This document shows, one piece after another, positions 24,087 through 32,021 of a stretch of 39,728 bases of DNA (the first letter of the stretch is position 1; every line of letters starts with the position of its first letter). This stretch comes from Terribacillus halophilus (lineage in GTDB: Bacteria; Bacillota; Bacilli; Bacillales; Amphibacillaceae). Position numbers and translations under genes: made by a program. Below the pieces are notes generated by a model. The model saw nothing but the letters and a program-made list of their open reading frames with translations. It searched no databases and had not been told where the DNA came from. Where the stretch lies: positions 1,759,924 through 1,799,651 of the forward strand of contig NZ_LT727828.1 of assembly GCF_900162685.1 (NCBI RefSeq), given 5' to 3'.

Positions 24087-24920
24087 GTGAAACTATATGA
24101 TAAAGCAATCGAATTATGCAATATATATAAATTGAATTCTAAAGTCGACGCAGCTTTTATAGGCGGGTCCGTATCTCGAGATTGGCAAGATGCATACTCC
24201 GACATTGAAATCTTCGTTTTATGGGAATCAGCACCAACAGATGCAGATAGAACCAGACCAATTAAAGCACAAGATGGCCGTATAATTGATTTCTTTCCTT
24301 ATGAAGAGGAAGAATGGTCAGAGACCTATATTAGCCAGGGAGTAAAATTAGAGATTAGTAACTTCTTAACGTCTACAATAGACAAGTTATTAGATGATGT
24401 CGTATTGGCTTTCGACACAGACTTAAACAAGCAATGTTTGGCAGCTTCCGTCCTTGATGGTATCGCTGGGAGTGATAATCAAATATTACAAACACTGAAA
24501 GCTAAAGTTCACACCTATCCGGACGAATTGCGTGTTGCAATGATTCGAGACAATATGGACTTGGGTACAAAGTGGAATAATCGCGAAGCTTTACTTCAGC
24601 GCCAGGATTGGTTGATGCTATATCAGATGATAGCAGAAGTACAGACCAAATTAATGGGAATGCTCTTTGGTTTAAATAAACAGTATGTACACCATCCTGC
24701 ATACAAATGGCAGCAGCATTCGTTAGCATTGATGCCTCTTGCACCGGTACATATAGCAGCCCGTTTCGAATCGGTCTTTTTAAATGATCCCCGGGCAGGT
24801 ATTAGCGAATTGGAAGCAATTACAGAAGAAATTTATTGTTTGGTGGAGCAGCAACTGCCAGAAATGGATCTAGCAGAAGTTAGAATTCGTTCGTTATTCT
24901 TAAGGCCAAAAAATACCTAA
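24087..24920 (+). CDS. nucleotidyltransferase-fold protein (NTP_transf_2-like)
   Basis: 277 residues. The motif AAFIGGSVSRDWQDAYSDIEIFVLW near residue 22 is the GS-x(n)-D-x-E/D signature of the polymerase beta-type nucleotidyltransferase fold, here with DxE rather than DxD, followed by a helical C-terminal domain. This is the architecture of aminoglycoside nucleotidyltransferases and of many uncharacterised relatives, so a small-molecule nucleotidyl transfer or a toxin-antitoxin-like role are both open. I use GTG 24087, with AAAGGGGG seven bases upstream; the frame is open a little earlier but has no better site. No partner gene of HEPN type is adjacent. Confidence 0.75.
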   Translation: MKLYDKAIELCNIYKLNSKVDAAFIGGSVSRDWQDAYSDIEIFVLWESAPTDADRTRPIKAQDGRIIDFFPYEEEEWSETYISQGVKLEISNFLTSTIDKLLDDVVLAFDTDLNKQCLAASVLDGIAGSDNQILQTLKAKVHTYPDELRVAMIRDNMDLGTKWNNREALLQRQDWLMLYQMIAEVQTKLMGMLFGLNKQYVHHPAYKWQQHSLALMPLAPVHIAARFESVFLNDPRAGISELEAITEEIYCLVEQQLPEMDLAEVRIRSLFLRPKNT

Positions 24921-25006
24921 ATCTAAAACCGCAAGTAAGTGTTTCCTTAAGACAATGCAGTCTGTCTTATGCTAGGCTAGTAGTAGAATTGGAAGGAGAG
25001 ATACAA

Positions 25007-25852
25007 ATGGAACAACTACCTATCCCCGTAAAGAAATTTCATGATGGCTCCGTATATCCGGCTGTCGGCTTCGGTACATATCAGCTAAAAGGAAGCCAAG
25101 GCGTGCAGGCTATCCGCAGTGCTATTGATGCCGGTTATCGACTGCTGGACACGGCGTACAATTATGAAAATGAAGCGACAGTTGGTCAAGCGATCAAACA
25201 GCACGGCATCAAACGAGAAGAACTGTTGATTACGTCCAAGCTGCCTGGACGCTATCAAAAATACGACGATGCGGTAACAACCATCCAAGAATCTCTCTAT
25301 CGTGCTGGTCTTGACCATTATGATCTCTACTTAATTCATTGGCCGAATCCAAAGCAAGACAACTATGTAGAAGCATGGCAAGCGTTGCAGGATGCTCGTA
25401 AATGGGGCTTGATCCGCTCCATTGGCGTTTGCAATTTCCTGCCAGAGCATTTGGACAGATTAAAAGCAGAAACAGGTGAATTTCCTGTACTCAATCAAAT
25501 TGAATTGCATCCATATTTTAATCAAGAAAAGCAGCGTCAATACCACGAGGAAAACGGGATTGTAACGCAGTCATGGAGTCCATTAGGCAGAAAAACAGAT
25601 TTACTGCAAAATCCTATACTCTCTGATATTGCAGCAAAATACGGAAAATCTGTATCTCAGCTTGTATTGCGCTGGCATTATCAGCTTGGCAGTATTGCTA
25701 TTCCAAAATCAGCTACTCCAAGCCGCCAGCAAGAAAACATTGCTATTTTTGATTTTGAATTAAATCAAGCGGAAATGGAGACCATCAGCGGTCTGACTAA
25801 AACAGATGGCAGAGTTTCCAATCAAGATCCAGCTGTTTATGAAGAGTTTTAA
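25007..25852 (+). CDS. aldo/keto reductase
   Basis: 281 residues, TIM barrel. Catalytic tetrad visible: Asp and Tyr in LLDTAYNYENE, Lys in LITSKLPG, His in LYLIHWPNP; the NADPH-site segment is IPKSATPSRQQENI. It reduces aldehydes and ketones with NADPH; relatives in Bacillus (YtbE, YvgN) act on glyoxals and similar reactive aldehydes. ATG 25007 follows GGAAGGAGAG. It ends three bases before a strong terminator shared with the convergent topB gene. Confidence 0.93.
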   Translation: MEQLPIPVKKFHDGSVYPAVGFGTYQLKGSQGVQAIRSAIDAGYRLLDTAYNYENEATVGQAIKQHGIKREELLITSKLPGRYQKYDDAVTTIQESLYRAGLDHYDLYLIHWPNPKQDNYVEAWQALQDARKWGLIRSIGVCNFLPEHLDRLKAETGEFPVLNQIELHPYFNQEKQRQYHEENGIVTQSWSPLGRKTDLLQNPILSDIAAKYGKSVSQLVLRWHYQLGSIAIPKSATPSRQQENIAIFDFELNQAEMETISGLTKTDGRVSNQDPAVYEEF

Positions 25853-25854
25853 AA

Positions 25855-25887
25855 AAGAGCCATGTGTGCATCGCACGCATGGCTCTT
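25855..25887. terminator. bidirectional terminator between the aldo/keto reductase gene and topB
   Basis: Arms AAGAGCCATG (25855-25864) and CATGGCTCTT (25878-25887), continued inward by TGTGC/GCACG to a 15-bp stem with an ATC loop. The T tract is good on the minus strand (topB side) and weaker on the plus strand. Confidence 0.85.
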
Positions 25888-25896
25888 CTGATCTTC

Positions 25897-28050
25897 TTAT
25901 TTCTTTTCAAATTCCATATTCCAGCTGTAATACTCATTGTCTGTATTTTTCTTATAAGATAGATAAGCTGAGAATTTTTTTCCTCGCTTGCTCGTCAAGC
26001 CTTTCACATGTGCTGTCCCGCTTTTCAGCAACGCTTTCACCATTGTTTTCGTCGGTTTCTTTCGCATAGAACCGAGGAACTTATCTGCTTTCCAAATGAT
26101 AAAGCTGCATGATTTCTTGTAGTTTTTACAGCCAAAGCCTTTATAGCCTTCTACTACATCGCCGCCGCATGCTGGGCATTTGCCGAGCACTTCATGTGTT
26201 AATGTTTGCTTTTCAATTGTTCGTATCGGAGCAGCTTCATCTTGTTTCATTGTTTGGACAGCATCTTTCGTGAAGGAAAAGATCATTTCAAGGAATTCTT
26301 CACGGCCAACTTTTGCATCCTCAATATCCGCCAACGTCTTCTCCAGCCGTCCGGTAAAGTTCAAATCGAACAAAGGTTTAACTGGGAAAGTATCCACGAG
26401 CTTTCTGCCTGTATCTGTCACGTGCAACTCTTTGCCTTTATTGCTGATATAATGGATATCTTTCAGCTTTTTAATTGTTTCCGCCCGTGTTGCTGGTGTA
26501 CCTATGCTAAAGCCGCGCAGCACTTCCTCTACTTCTTCTGCATCTTGTTTGCCTTTTCCGCACGTTTCCATTACACGCAGTAATGTCTTTTCTGTATGCG
26601 GCTTTGGCGGCTGTGTCATATGAGATGTAACCGAGGTTTCCCACGTATCCACAATCATGTCTTTTTGAACATCCGGCAGCAGTGTTTCTTTTGTTTGCTG
26701 CTTCTCGACCTTTTTCCAGCCATCCACGAGCTGGATTCGACCTTTAGAAATAAAGCTGCCTGGAAGCGACACTCCCGGAATGACAGTTACCAACGTTGTT
26801 TCTTGGTATACAGCAACCGGCATAAATTGCATAATAAAGCGATTTTTAATAGCTGTATACACAAGTTCTTGATCTGGCGTAAGTCGTTTTGGCAGTACAT
26901 ACGTAGGAATGATGGCACTATGGCTTGATACTTTGCTGTTATTGAAAACGCGCTTTGACCGGGTAAATTTAATTTCTGATTCATAAGGTAAACCAGCGGA
27001 TACTTTCTTCAGTACACCAGCGGCTTTACCGACAAGACTTTCCTCCAATGCCGTACTGGACGTACGCGGGTAGGTAATATACTTTTTCTCGTAAAGCGTT
27101 TGTGCCACTTTAAGCACTTTATCCGAAGTCCATCCGCTGTATCTGCCGGTCATATACCCTTGCAAACCAGATAAGTTGAATAATGGCGGACAAAATTCCT
27201 TTTTATCTTCTGTTTGCTTGTCTTGAATTTGCCCTTGTTTGCCTTGTATTTGCTGAAGTATGGCTTGTAATGGTTCTCGTTCTTTGAACTTGTCCGTTTT
27301 GTCCTCTTTGTACACCCCTTCATAAAATTCCTTTTCAGGTGTGCGGAATGTTGCCAGCAATTTGAAATACGGTTCCGGTTTGAATAAACGAATTTCTTCA
27401 TCACGGTCATAGATGATTTTTAACGTCGGAAGCAGCACGCGTCCAATATTGAGCACCTTCCCACGTCCGCTCTGATAACGGAGTGTCGCAACAGACGTCA
27501 AGTTAATTCCGATAACCCAATCCGCCCACTGCCGTCCGATACCTGCATCATAAAGTGGTGTTAACTCTGTATTCGGACGCATGGCTTGTAATCCGCGCAA
27601 TACTTCTTGTTCTGTCCACTCATTCAGCAGCAGCCGGTAAACTGGTTTATTCGGTTTAATATAGCGAATAATGCTGTCTCCAATCAGCTGCCCTTCCCGA
27701 TCGTAGTCACAAGCAGAAACAATTTTCTCAACGTCTCTTCGCTGCATAAGTCGTTTTACAATACTGATTTGTTTTTTTGCTCCTGGATCTGCATTATCTC
27801 GGTTACGAGGATTTGACTTTACTTTGTAGTGAAACGTTTCGGGCACGAATGGAAAATTATCGAGTTTCCATTTCGCCATTTTGGTGTCGTAATCTTTCGC
27901 ATCATACAGCTGCAGCAGATGACCAAAAGCCCACGTGATAATATAATTAGGTCCCTCATAGAAACCATCTTGTTTTGTCTTAATTTTTAATGCATCGGCG
28001 ATATTCTTCGCGACCGAAGGCTTCTCCGCCAATATGACAGTCATACTCAT
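25897..28050 (-). CDS. topB: DNA topoisomerase III (type IA)
   Basis: 717 residues (B. subtilis TopB 727). TOPRIM domain at the N-terminus with Glu9 (ILAEKPSVA) and the DxDxE site ACDYDREG (Asp115, Asp117, Glu119); active-site Tyr327 in YITYPRTSS; a C-terminal zinc-binding segment CPACGGDVVEGYKGFGC with two more Cys nearby, then a basic end. It relaxes negatively supercoiled DNA and decatenates. AAAGGAG precedes ATG 28050; ATG 28044, two codons on, is equally possible. Confidence 0.96.
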   Translation of the reverse strand: MSMTVILAEKPSVAKNIADALKIKTKQDGFYEGPNYIITWAFGHLLQLYDAKDYDTKMAKWKLDNFPFVPETFHYKVKSNPRNRDNADPGAKKQISIVKRLMQRRDVEKIVSACDYDREGQLIGDSIIRYIKPNKPVYRLLLNEWTEQEVLRGLQAMRPNTELTPLYDAGIGRQWADWVIGINLTSVATLRYQSGRGKVLNIGRVLLPTLKIIYDRDEEIRLFKPEPYFKLLATFRTPEKEFYEGVYKEDKTDKFKEREPLQAILQQIQGKQGQIQDKQTEDKKEFCPPLFNLSGLQGYMTGRYSGWTSDKVLKVAQTLYEKKYITYPRTSSTALEESLVGKAAGVLKKVSAGLPYESEIKFTRSKRVFNNSKVSSHSAIIPTYVLPKRLTPDQELVYTAIKNRFIMQFMPVAVYQETTLVTVIPGVSLPGSFISKGRIQLVDGWKKVEKQQTKETLLPDVQKDMIVDTWETSVTSHMTQPPKPHTEKTLLRVMETCGKGKQDAEEVEEVLRGFSIGTPATRAETIKKLKDIHYISNKGKELHVTDTGRKLVDTFPVKPLFDLNFTGRLEKTLADIEDAKVGREEFLEMIFSFTKDAVQTMKQDEAAPIRTIEKQTLTHEVLGKCPACGGDVVEGYKGFGCKNYKKSCSFIIWKADKFLGSMRKKPTKTMVKALLKSGTAHVKGLTSKRGKKFSAYLSYKKNTDNEYYSWNMEFEKK

Positions 28051-28103
28051 ATATAGCTAAAACTCCTTTTAAACTAACAAACTAGTAAGCTTTATTGTAC
28101 CAT

Positions 28104-28138
28104 AAAAAAACACCAACCCATTCAACCGGGTCAGTGCT
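28104..28138 (-). terminator. terminator of the CBS-domain gene
   Basis: On the minus strand GCACTGACCC and GGGTTGGTGT pair over 10 bp with several G-U, followed by seven T. Confidence 0.8.
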
Positions 28139-28144
28139 TACCAT

Positions 28145-28606
28145 TTAAAGCGCATTCAGCAGTGTGGAATGAACGGTGCGCAGCACATCGCCGCGGCTGA
28201 TCACCCCGACAACCTGTTTCTCGTCATTCAGTACTGGTATCTTTTTGAAGCGATGCTTGGCTAAAATGTTCACCACTTCTTCTAGCTCATCCTCTTCATG
28301 CACGGTAACAATTCCTCGTTTTTTAGCAAGGTTTAATACCGGATGATCTTTCAGTTCTTCGACAATCTTATCCAGTTTTTCTGCTTTGTAGCTTACCGTT
28401 AACAAATAGTTAAAGACGCTCGCATCTTTCGGCTGAATGCCTCGCAGAATATCACCGTCACTGACGACACCGACGATGTGCCGATTTTTATCCAATATCG
28501 GCATTCCGCTGATCCGCCGATTCACGAATATCTCCAATACCCGTTTCACTGTATCTTGTTCGTTCGCTGCAATCACGTCTGTAATCATGAAGTCTTTTGC
28601 TTTCAT
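28145..28606 (-). CDS. tandem CBS-domain protein
   Basis: 153 residues made of one CBS pair: the first repeat about 1-62 (KAKDFMITDVIAANEQDTV, GMPILDKNRHIVGVVSDGDILR), the second about 85-148 (VLNLAKKRGIVTVHEEDEL, KIPVLNDEKQVVGVISRGDVLR). Stand-alone CBS pairs bind adenosine nucleotides such as AMP, ATP or cyclic di-AMP and act as energy or ligand sensors through partners; the partner is not encoded here. ATG 28606 is chosen from AAGGAAGG upstream and because CBS pairs start with MKAKDFM; the frame continues 26 codons upstream without a ribosome binding site. Confidence 0.9.
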   Translation of the reverse strand: MKAKDFMITDVIAANEQDTVKRVLEIFVNRRISGMPILDKNRHIVGVVSDGDILRGIQPKDASVFNYLLTVSYKAEKLDKIVEELKDHPVLNLAKKRGIVTVHEEDELEEVVNILAKHRFKKIPVLNDEKQVVGVISRGDVLRTVHSTLLNAL

Positions 28607-28845
28607 ATAAAAGCCTTCCTTCTGTATGGGATGATTTGCTACACCTTTATTATACGCTTTCAAGTGATGATTCGCTAATAACAAGAATCCAACAGGAACT
28701 AATTTTGTATGTTTGCAGCAGCATACAGTGTTAGTGAATTTATGTTAAAATATGTATAGGAATACTTAGATTTATTATTCCCAAGAGACTATACACCGAA
28801 AGAACTGACATCCCTTCTATAACTAATAAAAAGGAGACATGCAGT

Positions 28846-29019
28846 ATGTTCATGAGTGTAATTACGCTGGCATCCCTAGTCATCTGGATTACGGCCTCCC
28901 AAGAACTGATTAAACCTTCAGAAAAACAGAATAGACAAAAGATAATTACGTTAACTTCTGCGGGCACACTAACTACGGCAGCCGTAACCATTTCACTTTT
29001 CCAGAGTCTTCCGTTCTAA
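28846..29019 (+). CDS. 57-residue membrane protein, unrecognised
   Basis: ATG 28846 to TAA 29019. AAAAAGGAG lies 9-17 bases upstream. Two hydrophobic helices (ITLASLVIWITAS and AGTLTTAAVTISLF) are separated by a basic, Gln-rich loop (KPSEKQNRQK). No family recognised. The upstream sequence holds an extended -10-like TATGTTAAAAT near 28741-28751 which also occurs, within an identical 14-base stretch, before the DUF3139 gene at 33800. Convergent with the dioxygenase gene, with a shared terminator. Confidence 0.6.
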   Translation: MFMSVITLASLVIWITASQELIKPSEKQNRQKIITLTSAGTLTTAAVTISLFQSLPF

Positions 29020-29093
29020 GCGGAGTGTAAACGACCTTTGGAATAACTCCGGAACACAATTCTTCAAAACCATATAGTAATCTTTCCATCAAA

Positions 29094-29121
29094 AAAAGCT
29101 CAGATTTTTATCTGAGCTTTT
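29094..29121. terminator. bidirectional terminator
   Basis: Perfect 12-bp stem (29094-29105 with 29110-29121), TTTT loop, A/T runs on both sides. Serves the small membrane protein gene and the convergent dioxygenase gene. Confidence 0.9.
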
Positions 29122-29147
29122 CGCACGCCATTCATCACTTTTCTGGC

Positions 29148-30125
29148 TTATTCTTTTTCAAAATGCTTTGTACTGCGCACCGTATCAATCGGACGAACGA
29201 GTTTTTCTATACGTTCCCGTTCTGGTTCCAGGAATGGAGGAAGCGACAACTTTTCTCCTAGTGTTTCATATGGCTCATCGCCCATGAATCCTGGTCCGTC
29301 AGTAGCGAATTCAAATAGAATTTGCGGAGCCACGCGTGAATATAACGATTCAAAGAAGTGACGATCCACATAACCGGATGTTTGGAATCCAAAGCTATGC
29401 ATCCGTTCAATCCACTTTTCCAACACAGAACGATCCTCTACACGGAATGCAGCATGGTGTACCGTGCCGTATCCTTGCCTTCCATCTGGTAAAACAGTAT
29501 TGTGCTCAACGATCACTCGCGCACCATTTCCGCCTTCGCCAACTTCATACAAGTATAGAGATCCTTCTTGCGCTACCGGGCGGAATTGCAGCACTTTCTC
29601 CAGCATTTCTTTGAAGTAATCAATATGAGCCGTCCGAACGTGAATTGGTCCAAGCCCTATAATCGCATATTCCAACGGAACCGGACCGTCTTGCCATGGC
29701 GTTCCAGACGCTACCCCTTCATCATGTTCATCACTGATCAGCTGGTATTGCTGCTCATCAAAATCTTCAAATGTTACTGTTTTAATACCAAACTGCTCTT
29801 TCACGCCGCGATGTTTCACATCCAAGCGATCAAATCGTTTCACCCAATAATCCAACGCTGCATCGGATGGCACCCGAAAGCCCGTTTTGAAAATCTCATT
29901 CGTACCGTGTGTACCTTTTGGAATGCCAGAAAAATCGAAGAAGGTCATGTCTGTCCCTGCACTTCCTTTGTCATCCGCAAAGAATAAATGGTACGTCTGA
30001 ATATCATCTTGGTTCACTGTCTTCTTAACTAGACGCATGCCTAGCACATATGTGAAGAACTCATAGTTTTTTTCTGCACTGCTTGTAATTGCCGTTACAT
30101 GGTGGATACCTTTTAAATGATTCAT
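29148..30125 (-). CDS. ring-cleaving dioxygenase of the VOC family (MhqA/MhqO type)
   Basis: 325 residues, two vicinal-oxygen-chelate modules. Metal ligands are visible in GIHHVTAITS (first module), GTVHHAAFRVED (second module, His) and ILFEFATDGPGF (Glu). Such proteins open hydroquinone or catechol rings; in B. subtilis MhqA, MhqE and MhqO belong to the MhqR regulon and protect against quinones and diamide. ATG 30125 follows GGAG by eight bases; GTG 30134, three codons upstream, is less likely. The promoter and an MhqR-like operator lie directly upstream, which fixes the functional context well. Confidence 0.9.
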   Translation of the reverse strand: MNHLKGIHHVTAITSSAEKNYEFFTYVLGMRLVKKTVNQDDIQTYHLFFADDKGSAGTDMTFFDFSGIPKGTHGTNEIFKTGFRVPSDAALDYWVKRFDRLDVKHRGVKEQFGIKTVTFEDFDEQQYQLISDEHDEGVASGTPWQDGPVPLEYAIIGLGPIHVRTAHIDYFKEMLEKVLQFRPVAQEGSLYLYEVGEGGNGARVIVEHNTVLPDGRQGYGTVHHAAFRVEDRSVLEKWIERMHSFGFQTSGYVDRHFFESLYSRVAPQILFEFATDGPGFMGDEPYETLGEKLSLPPFLEPERERIEKLVRPIDTVRSTKHFEKE

Positions 30126-30154
30126 CTTTATCACTCCAGCCTATTGAATGGAAT

Positions 30155-30172
30155 TACCTCGAATTCGAGATA
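30155..30172. promoter_or_regulatory. MhqR-type operator
   Basis: TATCTCGAATTCGAGGTA read on the minus strand: an almost perfect palindrome centred on GAATTC, agreeing with the known B. subtilis MhqR box (tATCTcgaAtTCgAGATa) except for one base. It covers the predicted transcription start just downstream of the -10, so bound repressor would block initiation. Confidence 0.8.
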
Positions 30173-30177
30173 ATTAT

Positions 30178-30206
30178 ATTATGACGGATATACGAGCTGG
30201 TGTCAA
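30178..30206 (-). promoter_or_regulatory. sigma-A promoter of the dioxygenase gene
   Basis: Minus strand: TTGACA (30206-30201), 17-base spacer, CATAAT (30183-30178). The consensus -35 makes this strong when not repressed. Confidence 0.85.
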
Positions 30207-30386
30207 ATAGATAGAAATCAAAGAAATGCCGCTTATAATTTCAATCGTATCAATTCTTTTCAATTCGACATTTAATTGATGGTGTTGTTTCGTTTTTTTC
30301 GTCCATGTTTTGTTTTTTCACTTCATTTTTGCTGCGGCTTTCGGCTTCCGCGGCTTATCTAGTTTTCAATTTCAACGCAAAACAAT

Positions 30387-30418
30387 AGAGGTTGTTCTTA
30401 TCTTTAAGAACAACCTCT
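30387..30418 (-). terminator. terminator after the padR-DUF2812 unit
   Basis: Perfect 14-bp stem (30387-30400 with 30405-30418), 4-base loop; the minus-strand tail is ATTGTTTTG. Confidence 0.8.
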
Positions 30419-30422
30419 ACTT

Positions 30423-30937
30423 CTAGATTTGATTCTCTTTTAGTTTCTTTGCTTTACTTCTTAAGAGATAGATTCCGAGTAAACCTACAATATAGATTGG
30501 ACTGAACAACGCCAATACCCATAACGATTCTGGTATTGTCGCAGAGAGTGGCCACCAAGCAAATAATTGCATAAATAAGATAAATACCAAGAAATTAGCC
30601 ACTTTCACATATTTATATGATCTTGAAACTGGATCTGTGTATATCTCCAATTATCGGAGCCATCACTTTCTTTACAAAAATATAACCAACCACCAAAACC
30701 CGTCACAAACTCCCAACCATCATCCTCAAATAACTGAAAATATTCTTGGTTTTGCAAGCCTGTTTGATAGTCTAGACGATACACCAGCTTTGTCGGTGAT
30801 GTTGCTTTAAAATAATATGTAAACCAGCTGTAGCGCTCTAACTGCCACCCCTCCCGCGCCATTTTCTGGAGCCAGACTTCTTCTTTTTGATCTTTCCATG
30901 CCCAAAACCATTTTCTTACCTTCTTTATTTCTGCCAT
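30423..30937 (-). pseudogene. DUF2812 membrane protein gene with a one-base frameshift
   Basis: Two frames make one protein. The first (30937 down to about 30650) encodes the DUF2812 domain: KVRKWFWAWKDQKEEVWL, MAREGWQLERYSWFTYYF, and GGWLYFCKESDGSDNW. The second (about 30650 to 30423) continues with EIYTDPVSRSYKYVKVANFL and two membrane helices, as in intact family members. They join at SDNW/EIYTDP if one G is restored in the run TTGGAG near 30648-30651. As it stands, the first frame ends after a short missense tail at 30605. It overlaps the padR stop by 13 bases. Sequencing error, phase variation and recent decay are all possible; the short frame has a TTG at the junction but no good ribosome binding site. 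Confidence 0.8.
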
Positions 30938-31254
30938 CGTTCTCCTCCTAATTGCTTCTCGCTGATTTCTACTAGTTTTTTAAGTCGTTTAAACTCTGCC
31001 AGCAGCAGTTCTTGCCCCAATTCGGTCAACTGATATGTCTTTTTCGTATCTTCCTGGTCTGTTTTCCGAATTAGCTGTAATTTTTCTATCTTTTTCAGTA
31101 CACCGTACAACGTGCCAGGACCTAATTTGACGGTACCGTCACTGATTTGCTCTACCTCTTTCATAATTCCATAACCATGCAGAGGCCGACGCAAGACCAT
31201 TAGGATGTAGTACGTTGTATGAGTTAAAGGAAGCAAATCTGCAATTCTTTTCAA
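30925..31254 (-). CDS. PadR family transcriptional regulator
   Basis: 109 residues, winged helix. Family blocks: LTHTTYYILMVLRRPLHGYGIMKEVEQ, the wing-side GTVKLGPGTLYGVLKKIEKLQLI, and a C-terminal dimerisation helix (ELLLAEFKRLKKLVEISEKQ). TTG 31254 is the start (GGGAGG eight bases upstream); the longer frame to 31401 runs through the promoter. PadR genes beside DUF2812 genes are a familiar pair; the regulator presumably represses its own operon through the palindromes upstream. Confidence 0.88.
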   Translation of the reverse strand: MKRIADLLPLTHTTYYILMVLRRPLHGYGIMKEVEQISDGTVKLGPGTLYGVLKKIEKLQLIRKTDQEDTKKTYQLTELGQELLLAEFKRLKKLVEISEKQLGGERWQK

Positions 31255-31281
31255 TTGAATAACCTCCCTGTGTATCGTCAT

Positions 31282-31307
31282 GCGATATATATCGTATATC
31301 GATATAA
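31282..31307. promoter_or_regulatory. palindromic AT-rich site before padR, probable self-operator
   Basis: CGATATATATCG (31283-31294) is a perfect 12-base palindrome, directly followed by TATATCGATATA, another perfect palindrome. The two lie 30-55 bases before the padR start, where the promoter is expected. Confidence 0.5.
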
Positions 31308-31388
31308 TACCATAATTTGTTTTGATAAAGCTACCATTTTTTCCATATAAGATGGTAATATAGCATTGTATAAAAAAGGATGGTGTAC

Positions 31389-31583
31389 ATGAAGAGCGCA
31401 ATCGTTGATCGAGGTTTTCTGCTTTGGATTACACTTTCATTGGTTTCGCATGGCGCAGCTGTACTTTTAGCTACTGCAGAAAGTGATTCCTTCGTTTATT
31501 TCATCATCATTGGTTTAGTTTTCCTCGGCTTCTCTGTTCACCACGCAGATCGCTTCTATAAAGCACAAAAAACAAGCGCCTGA
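31389..31583 (+). CDS. 64-residue membrane protein, unrecognised
   Basis: ATG 31389 has AAAAGGA nine bases upstream; an in-frame ATG at 31380 abuts that site and is unlikely to be used. Two membrane helices (about 9-27 and 33-50, ending FLGFSVHHADRFYKAQ). No family recognised. It is divergent from padR and its last codons lie in the hairpin of a terminator that mainly serves the convergent gene. Confidence 0.7.
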   Translation: MKSAIVDRGFLLWITLSLVSHGAAVLLATAESDSFVYFIIIGLVFLGFSVHHADRFYKAQKTSA

Positions 31584-31602
31584 ACATATTGTCCAGGCGC
31601 TT
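31574..31602 (-). terminator. terminator of the zinc-ribbon protein gene
   Basis: AAGCGCCTG (31574-31582) pairs with CAGGCGCTT; the minus-strand tail is GTTTTTTG. The plus-strand tail is poor. Confidence 0.75.
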
Positions 31603-31943
31603 TACCAATGCTTAACATCCTTGAAATCCCGCATAATGATGCGCGATTTCTTGATATCGTCATATAATCGATATGGTTTGCTCGCCAGCCGAATTGGCAG
31701 CGTAAAAAGAAACTGACTTAGATCATCCCTGTACTCTGTTGTCATTCTGGAAGGCTTTGAAAGAAGCCGCTGCTGCCACTCTTGTATAAATTCTTTTTGC
31801 AGGTCAAGCCGAACATCGATGGCGTGATGGCATTGTGTGCAGCAGATTGTTTTTAGTTTGTCATTGATGTAGGTGATAGTAAATGGAGACTCTTCGCGAC
31901 AATGGATACAATATAGATCTGCTTCCATGCGACTTTGTTTCAC
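31602..31943 (-). CDS. zinc-ribbon protein of the Bacillus bh protein type
   Basis: 113 residues. Two Cys pairs, CIHC (about residue 12) and CTQC (about 35), form a zinc ribbon (ADLYCIHCREESPFTITYINDKL). The C-terminal half, KPSRMTTEYRDDLSQFLFTLPIRLASKPYR, is the conserved part of a Bacillaceae family annotated only as bh protein. Function unknown. GTG 31943 with GAGGAG nine bases upstream. Confidence 0.8.
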   Translation of the reverse strand: MKQSRMEADLYCIHCREESPFTITYINDKLKTICCTQCHHAIDVRLDLQKEFIQEWQQRLLSKPSRMTTEYRDDLSQFLFTLPIRLASKPYRLYDDIKKSRIIMRDFKDVKHW

Positions 31944-32021
31944 CGTTAACTCCTCTTTTCCTAAATATCCTTCCTACCTTGTACTTTCGCTGTTCGTATG
32001 CCAATATCCTGTCTATTTTCA

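Noticed and set aside
26206-26583. 125-codon plus-strand frame opposite topB
   Set aside because: Lies wholly over conserved topoisomerase sequence and has no start site.
29568-29987. 139-codon plus-strand frame opposite the dioxygenase gene
   Set aside because: Antisense to conserved VOC modules, without a start site; a shadow.
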